From positions 1 to 46,374 of the forward strand of contig NW_004797273.1 in the NCBI RefSeq assembly GCF_000002075.1: DNA of 46,374 nt, read 5' to 3'. Shown here in pieces: positions 1 to 8,200 of this stretch; position 1 is the first letter of the stretch, and the number at the start of each line of letters is the position of its first letter. Under the pieces are notes generated by a model. That model made no database searches. It was given only the letters and a program-made list of their open reading frames with translations, and had not been told where the DNA came from. The position numbers and the translations under genes are program-made. The stretch is from Aplysia californica. Lineage: Eukaryota > Mollusca > Gastropoda > Aplysiida > Aplysiidae.

Positions 1-704
1 ACGCTATCAGACAAACATGCGAGTCGGTTATAGCGGAATATTGCTGCTGCTGTGCACAGCGTATAGGCCAATTATAGGTAATACAAAACCTCGCCAGTTG
101 AGAAACTTGTTGGTGATCTTGTGAAACAAAGAATGAGAGAGCCCACGTGTGTCAACAATGAAAGCTGGAGCGAATGAGTGGGGAGGGTGTGGCATGCGCA
201 GACAAGCAAAACGCATCGCGTGATAGGCCAGCGTAAGCTTAATTTAGATAATCAAGGCCTACCATGCCTCTCACTTCTCCGATGCGGGGATGGAGAGGTC
301 ACAGCAATGTGATTGATGCAGCGAATGTGTAACGTGCGCAAGCAGACAGAATGCACCACAGGGTGTGGTGGGGTGGGGGGGGGGGGGAACACAGAGGGCG
401 AGTTAGCCCAGAGCCTAGGCTTCCAGAGCCCTTTCTTTCTGATCGCCAACGCCGAGCTGTCAGTCCATATAGCTAGATCTAGTGTTAGAGAAAGAAACCT
501 GATTCGATTTTTGATCAAGTAAGACCTAGACCTAGACCATCAGGGGATATAGCAAAAGGAAATAAACAGAACACCAAACTCATAGATTGGACATACTTTA
601 CAGTTTCCCTTGAAAAATTTATTAATGGATCCCTTATAGCGAGAATCCTGCTATAACGGACATTTTGCTCCGGTCCCCTCCATCTCGTTATAACAGGATT
701 TGTA
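1..704. repeat. DNA-transposon-like repeat, copy 1 (cut by window start)
   Basis: Positions 1-360 are closely similar, in the same orientation, to 5455-5810. Shared blocks include the GCTGCTGTGCACAGCG stretch, the GAGAAACTTGTTGGTGATCT stretch and the ATGCCTCTCACTTCTCCGAT stretch. Near 628-704 there are motifs such as TATAGCGAG, TATAACGG and TCGTTATAACAG, which resemble the TATAACGAG motif at the left end of the second copy (5352). This suggests a pogo/Tigger-like non-autonomous element, but the left end lies outside the window and the right end is uncertain. No coding region is recognised in it. Confidence 0.5.
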
Positions 705-835
705 TACGTTCAACACCTATGGTGTAACAGTTAGGCACTTCGCTGTCACACCTAAGAAACCCGAGATTGATTTCTTATTGAGAAACATTTTCTTATTGAG
801 TGTCTTGGTCTTTTTTTAAAGAGAGAGAAGGGGGG

Positions 836-1199
<364 letters not shown>

Positions 1200-1273
1200 C
1201 ACATATAATTTTTGTAACATGTAAATATCCTGTTATAGGCTACACACATAATTTAACGCATCTTAAAAATAAT

Positions 1274-1459
1274 GAAGAAGAAGAAGAAGAAGAAGAAGAA
1301 GAAGAAGAAGAAGAAGAAGAAGAAGAAGAAGAAGAAGAAGAAGAAGAAGAAGAAGAAGAAGAAGAAGAAGAAGAAGAAGAAGAAGAAGAAGAAGAAGAAG
1401 AAGAAGAAGAAGAAGAAGCTGGAGGAGGAGGAGGAGGAGGAGGAGGAGGAGGAGGAGGA
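1274..1459. repeat. (GAA)n then (GGA)n microsatellite
   Basis: About 48 uninterrupted GAA units (1274-1418) are followed by about 13 GGA units (1421-1459). The whole tract is purine on the + strand. The poly-Glu, poly-Lys and poly-Ser frames here are not genes. Confidence 0.97.
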
Positions 1460-1468
1460 TCTTTATAA

Positions 1469-1517
1469 TTAGCCGCCACAGAATTCTACACTAAGTGTAG
1501 AATTCTGTGTTAGCCGC
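1469..1517. mobile_element. 33-bp palindromic micro-element with 8-bp duplication, copy 1
   Basis: The element is 1477-1509: a 16-bp arm CACAGAATTCTACACT, one A, then the exact reverse complement of the arm. It is flanked by TTAGCCGC at 1469-1476 and again at 1510-1517, a perfect 8-bp direct repeat. Two sister copies at 44543 and 45164 carry different 8-bp duplications. It looks like a transposon reduced to its two terminal inverted repeats. The superfamily is not identified; hAT, P and Zisupton elements make 8-bp duplications. Confidence 0.8.
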
Positions 1518-1693
1518 TTAATTAGTCATTTCCGTCTAGCCTGTAACCACATGTAATCCTAAAACCTTCATCGTTAGGCCCATTTCCCTGCTAGTATACA
1601 GCTTAAACAAATTTTAAACATTTTATATTGTTATGTTATTTTGTCTGAAATTCAAACAAGACTCTCCCTCCTACCCTGCTTATCAAACAATGC

Positions 1694-1742
<49 letters not shown>
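1694..1742. repeat. (GAT)n microsatellite
   Basis: About 16 trinucleotide units. The poly-Met reading frame over it is not a gene. Confidence 0.95.
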
Positions 1743-2185
1743 AAATCTAATAAAAAATATAAATAATGTGCATGTTACTGTATTTTTATACAGCGCATAT
1801 ATCCACGCTCTGCAGCATCATTATGCGCTAATTACACGCACATTAAATACGCCCACAATCACACACGTGTGGGTACTGTGAAAAGGGAAGAACAACATTT
1901 CTTGACAACAATAATGTATGTAAGATAGTATATAATCAGTAGGCTATTTTACGAGAGCGAACGCTCCAAAAATCTTCACGATAGGCCATGACGCTAACAT
2001 TGTTAACGGTAGGCCTGCACCAGTCCTATTTCCTGCCTCCCAGCAGCTTCTGTCTATTCCTCCATTTGGCACCATTTTGGGGTCCCCCAATACATTGACG
2101 CAGAAATCTCCTTCACACCACCGGACATCTCTTTAACTCTTTACTCTCTGGAGGCCTATATTCTCTCACTTCCGTCAAACTCAAA
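1743..2185. other. Upstream region of the DMAC2-like gene
   Basis: No repeat or gene is recognised. The last part (about 2040-2185) is relatively C/T-rich and leads into the predicted first coding exon, so the promoter and 5' UTR are expected here. No clear TATA box is seen. Confidence 0.35.
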
Positions 2186-2218
2186 ATGGCTGCGTCCATA
2201 CAACGGTTTGGAGGAAAG
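2186..2218 (+). CDS. DMAC2: DMAC2-like exon 1 (residues 1-11)
   Basis: ATG starts an 11-codon stretch (MAASIQRFGGK) that ends at AAG followed by GTAGGC, a plausible donor. It is in phase 0, as exon 2 requires. The surroundings (CTCAAAATGGCTGCG) suit an animal start codon. The exon was inferred because exon 2 has no start codon in its own frame past the acceptor that would leave a targeting sequence. It is far (4.6 kb) from exon 2. Confidence 0.65.
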
Positions 2219-5200
2219 GTAGGCCTGTCTTGTGCATGTTGTCATTTATTTGTCCTACGATTTCTGACATTGAAATAAAACAACTAGATTTAACAGGAAA
2301 AGCTGTACCAATGTAAAGAGATTTTCTAATTATTTAATAGATCTAGATCTAGAATATAGATCCAGATCTAGATATCTAGATCTACAATAGATCTAATTGT
2401 GTCTATCTACGATGGGGAAGATTGAAGAATAGGCCTACAGGACCACTCGTTCGTTATTATAATTATTGCGTGAGAATGTGGGGTGGGTGAGGAGGGGGAG
2501 GGGGGGAGGGTTCAGGGGGGTCTCCCCCCTGACAAAATCTTAAAGAATAGATCTACCGGTCCGAGATTCTCCAGAGAGATAAAAATAAAAAACTGGGGAA
2601 AATCATGAATTCCTAATAAGCTAGAAGGCCTAAGGTTGAGACATAGATCTAGGCCGCTGGTCTGGTATTCTTCAAGGCCGTCATTATATTCGTATAAAAA
2701 ATTTTCATATTCGGACTCGAGTCCGAATATGAAAAAATGTTATTCGGACACGGTCTGGAAAAAAGGAAGTGTCTTCGTTCTATAGATTATAGATCTAACG
2801 TTCAGTGCTTCCAATTTTCCGCCATTTTTTAGTTTCCCCCACACTTTATCTGCCGATCCGATGCCCGCCGCCTCATTGATACACCCCCCCCCCCCACCCC
2901 CCGTGTTTCCCACTTTCTTTGTTGTAGAAAAAGGTAAAATTGAAGATTAGCAGATCACCTGGCACGTGCATATTATGAGCTGTGTAAAAAAAAGACCGAT
3001 TCATTCAAATACACTTGTAAGCCTGTGTCATGTCGATTGTTTTACCAAGAAAGAGTTGTGTTGCTGTGTAGAGCCGAGCATACGGCAACTTTTGATTCCA
3101 TAGACCAGCGCTCAATTCATTACGTAGATCTACGTCAAGACTAGCTTACTATTGTAATGATCAGTTGCCGGTGGGGGGGGGAGGCTGACGCGTATGCGAC
3201 GTTCAACGCCCGGACCGATAGTGCCCCTCCCCGACACGCACACACAGCCACACGTGTGCAGGCCGCCCATCCGACCAGGACACACGCTAACGAGCCATCT
3301 TTAATTGCTTCTGATGACCTCTTGACAAATAAACATTTATTAGAAGCGCTATAACTTTTCAGGCCGGCCTCAAATTCATCATAAGATAAAAACTCGGCTC
3401 CTGCACAATTTAACGCCTTTTTGCCCGAAGTGATCCCGGTCTCTACCCAGCCTGGGGCGAGTCATGAGTAAGGCAGGACAGGAAGCCGGAGTCACGAGTC
3501 ACAGGAAGTCGGCAGTGATGTCATGCTGGACAAGAATCAGAGTCCGAATAACATTTTTTTCATATTCGGACTCGAGTCCGAATAGTCACTTCGATTCTTC
3601 AATCTTACCATCATACTCATCGTCTGACTGACACAGAGTCTACACTAGATCTAGATTCTATTATGAAATGAAAGTAGTCTAGCATAGTGAAAACAAATAA
3701 AAAGTGCAAAGGGTGAATTTTCTAGAAGAAACTCAAAGGATATCTAGAGCTCTAGATATAGATCTAGACACTGATAAGTGATTGTTGTGTAGGCTACTAG
3801 ATCTAGATTTAGACTAACTAATGTTTTGTTTGTTTGTTTTTTGTAGTGATTTACGGCGCTCGCACCTGCTTAAGGTCATATGAGCGCGTGGGACACATTA
3901 AACTTTTTCAGTTGGTAGAAAATTTTGAATATTACCCGGGTGGCGGCCGAAGCCTACTCTTATCGATTTTAGACCACCAAAAGGTATCTTTAACGTGCGC
4001 AACTTGCACCCGGGCCCTGTGAGATTTTTCGTGGTTTTCCGAGAAGGCTAGGTGTAGATCTTTCCTACCAGACCAGAAGATCAGGGGTGTGGCAGAAAGA
4101 CAACAGTAAGAAGAAGCCAAGGAGTAGCAGTAGAAAGGCTGTAGAGAAAGAATCAGGAGCGCAGAGGTGGGGGGCAAAGGAGATCAGGGAGTGGGGGCAG
4201 AAAGAGGAGACGAAATCAGACGACAGAACATTGCTAGAGAGCAGGAAAGGAGGTGAAAGGAGACAAATTTATAAAAGAAAATTTTTCGGTCACTACCCTT
4301 ATTCGAACCCGGGACCTTTGAATGAGAGGCCAACACCTTAACCTCTAGGCCACGAGAGCCCCGTACTAGACTAATTCAAGGATTATTATAATTAGTCTAG
4401 TACACAATGTGTCTAGTACTAGTAGCCTACCCTTGTTGCTCCCTCATCCCTCAAAATAAAAAACACACACACATGACATGCTCACAATACAGTAAACACA
4501 GGGGGGACTTCCGTAACGAGCGACCACTAGGAAACAATGAGTAGAAGAAAAGAGGGCCAGGGGTACAGGTTAGGGTACAGGTTAGGGTTTGAGTTACGGT
4601 TAGGGGTAGGGTTTGGGTTAGGATTAGAGTTAGGGTTACGGGTAGGGGTAAGTCTCTTCTTTATTATGTGGTCGCTCATTACGGAAGTCCTTCCCAAAAC
4701 GTACACATAAAATACTTTCCGTCTTCACTTTCTTCCTAGCATGGCCTCCCTCTAGATCTAGATCTAGTAGTCTAACTCTAACTCTAACTGAACTAACTAG
4801 ATCTACAAAAGCTGAAATCAATTGAGGAGTTTCAGTTTATGTTGATAAAACATTGAAATTTTAAATTTGAATACCAAGTGGCTAGCCATTCTATTTTTAA
4901 GGAGGGCCTGCACCCCCCCCCCCCCATCCCCCATCTTTTCCCCTTCTGAAAAATAATTCAGCTTAATACATATTTATATTTTTCTTTTAAAAATTCAAAG
5001 TCTCCAGAATTTATACAATAGGGGGGCCTACTGAGATGACCGCATAGCTTACCCTTTTACCAAAGATCGTGTACCAAGATGTTTCAATTGCCGCATATCG
5101 CGCGTCCGTGCGAGACTTGGGAGTGCCCTTTCGCTGACGCGTGACGGCCCGCGATATGAGCATAAACAAACATTCCAGCGCTTTTGAGTTGAACGCGTGC

Positions 5201-8200
5201 AATTTTGTTTTGTAATTTTTTGCGGGCAGTGAGAGAGAGAGAAAAGAAAAAAAGAAAGGGAGAGAGAGAGGGGGTAGGTAGAGCGAGAGAGAGAGAAGGG
5301 GGGGGGGTGGAGAAAGAGAGGGAGGGAGAGAGAGAGGTGTTTGTTACTATACAGTGGAATTCACTTATAACGAGTCCTGAAATAACGAGAAGTCTATAAA
5401 GAATTTTTTCTAAAACACTGTTTTTTCTCTTCTTTAGCTTTGTAAATAAAATACTGCTATAGCACAATCAGACAAACTCACGATTCAGTTAAAATGGAAT
5501 ATTGTTGCTGCTGTGCACAGCGCATAGGCCATTTATATTTATACATATATGTCAAACCTCGCCAATTGAGAAACTTGTTGGTGATCTAGCGAAACAAAGA
5601 ATGAGAGAGCCCACAATGAAGGCCGAAACGAATGAGTGGGGAGGGTGTGGCATGCGCAGACAAGTAGATCGCATCGCGTGATAGGCCAGCCTAGTCTAGA
5701 TTATCTAGCCTACCATGCCTCTCACTTCTCCGATGCGGGGATGGAGAGGTCACAGTCCTGTGGTGGATGGAGCGAATATGTGACGTGCGCAAGCAAACAG
5801 AACGCAACCCTTTTTCCTTTTTTTTCTTTTCATTCTTTTTGTTTTTATTTTTTGCGTTAATTTTTGTTATCTTTAATTAAAAGATCTCAACAATTCTTGT
5901 TCCATAGATTTAGCGTGTACCATTCTGTACCCCCTCTTCTCCTCCCCAACCAAAGTTGTACATACACACGCCTGGGCACACACACACACAAACACAGGCA
6001 CATCCCAAGCAGTCAGCGATGAAACCAACCAAGCGTCGCCTAGTGATGTTGCCCATCATGTGCTATGTGGCAAAGCGAGCTTGCCGTGGCGCGGACAAAA
6101 GCCCAAAGAAGAAGTGGAATATCTTAGTAGTAGAGAATCTTTGCTTTTACTTCCATAATCTATAAATAACACATCATGACAATCATGTACATAAAATGTA
6201 GGCGCTTTTACAGTAGTCCCCCCCCCAATTATTATTCACCTATTTTCCTGTTTCGGGAATATAATTGAGTTAGAACTTAACTGATATTGGTCTGGATCGG
6301 ATATTTGAAGAGGTCAACCTGTGAATCTCCTTTAGTACTGGACATGAACGAAAATTACTTGTTAAACACTTTTTTGTAAAAGTAAATGGCACGGAAAATG
6401 GTTCACTTTCCAACTTGGCAATAGGCTAATGTTATCAATGAACGGTTGGCCAAATTGTACTTCCACTTCCAACCAAAACAGCAATGGCGACAGTTTGGAC
6501 GACAGTCAATTTCCCAGACGCACTTCATGTTTGCAATTAACAACACTAGGCCTGAGTGTAGTGTTTAATTATGTAATTTTGACATATCAATTACCTAGTA
6601 TTTTTACCAATATCTACTACTCAAATACAAAATTGAGCTCAATTTTGCGAATTTCGAATAAAATAGGCCAAAATAAGAGGGGTGGGAACTACCGAAAAAG
6701 TGCCAAAATGTAGATGTAGATGTTCAAATGTAGAAACTGCAAGAGACTTGTAAACAAATACAACTTAATGTTTGCTTTTTTTCTTTTTAAGTTCCAGATT
6801 CTGAAGAAAGGGAGATCATGGGTGCAATGCTTAGCCCGGTTCTCCAGCTCAGATAAGAGTAAAGATGGTGAGCATAAAATGGAAGCAGAGGATTTGCCCA
6901 ACCCAGTGCGAAACACTGAGAAAGAGTATTTTGACAGAATCAGAAACCCCAACAGAGATTTTGCTAGTGAACCTGGACCTTTTGATTCAAAATACTACTC
7001 CCGAAAGCAGGGCATCACAAAGGAGCTGTTTTCATGGCTGCATTGGGACTTCAACATAAACGATACTGAGGATATTGCTGCATTCCTGAAGAAGAAACGC
7101 TATGAACACTTAAAGGATAGCCAAAGGTCTGTGTACATTTAAAAAGAATGATTACAAAAAATTTAAATTTTCTTCTTTTCTTTCATTTAGAGATGTTCAT
7201 GTACTATTCAACCTCCCCAATTTCTTTTCAAACTCTCACAGTCGCCTTTTATGATTGTAATTGTTTAACACTTTGCCGTCACATCTTGCATGTTTACCAC
7301 ACCCAGTTTCTTTGGATTTTCCCCAAAATGCCTTTGCCTTTGATGGCAAGGGTTTTTATTATATGAGCCTTGTTTGGCAAAGTGTTGAAGGAAAGAGAGG
7401 GACTCAGGTTGAAATAAAATCTTCTTGAGAAATGATGTCATTAACTCTTTTTTATCTCCAAGGGGGGAGGGGGTCCCCCCACTATTTTAAGGCCCTCTTT
7501 TGGTACCAAATCTAAAGTGATAAATATGTCTTTAAACTGGTCATTAAATCAAAAGAAATGAACCTATTTTGATAGTTGTACATCTGATGAAAGAACTCCC
7601 AGTAAAAGAGACCGGTGTTTTGCACTGCCGAAAACTGACACAACGTCAAAGTCATTGTAAAGGAATATATGCCCGAGCCCAGCGGCTCACCGGCACAGCG
7701 GTTCTAACCGCAAGCCGTTGGTAGCAGCTTGCCAGAGATAAGGAGTTAAAAGGCTATTTTGAGCTTGCTGCTACTAACTTTAAAGATCATATTATTAAAT
7801 TTGAAAGGACAGTACCACTTCAAAATGTTTCTATTGGAAAAGAATCACAATTGTCTTCATTAACAATGTTTGCTTTCAATTTGGCTTCCTTTTCTTGGAG
7901 TATTGAGTGTTGATACTTTATAGGACATGATATGAAAACATTTCTCTCCCTTGAAAATTGCATCACATCAGAGTATCTTTACATTCTTTTCAGTCGTGTG
8001 TTAGTGGTGGTGATCAGTTTTAGCAAAAACTCTTTTTTTCTTTTTATGTTGAGAATTTTGCTTTGCATTTTGACATATTTCCCTCGATATCTGGCAGATA
8101 TTTGCAAGAGAGACACGATGCCTTAGGACCTGAGCTGGCCGGTGCTCACTTCGTACTGGCCCAAGGGGGAGCAGTCAAATTCTGGAATAGAGATACTTGG

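Larger units (their letters stand above)
2219..6797 (+). other. DMAC2-like intron 1, loaded with mobile elements
   Basis: This 4.6-kb intron holds a TIR element (2710-3582), a SINE (3846-4362), a hairpin (4363-4403), a telomere-repeat MITE (4505-4690), a GA-rich tract (5228-5338) and a pogo-like repeat (5352-5810). From 5811 to 6797 nothing is recognised. Confidence 0.6.

Noticed and set aside
1477-1509. Cloning or sequencing adaptor (palindrome with two EcoRI sites)
   Set aside because: Three copies each have different 8-bp direct duplications at the junctions, which an adaptor would not create.
1633-1881. Open frame with a poly-Met run
   Set aside because: Produced by the GAT microsatellite.
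4290-4361. Possible tRNA gene (- strand) at the end of the SINE
   Set aside because: It has A- and B-box-like motifs but recurs at 22630-22708 attached to the same SINE body. It is a SINE head.
4560-4650. Chromosome end suggested by TTAGGG-like repeats
   Set aside because: Only about 90 degenerate bases, enclosed by inverted repeats, with normal sequence on both sides.
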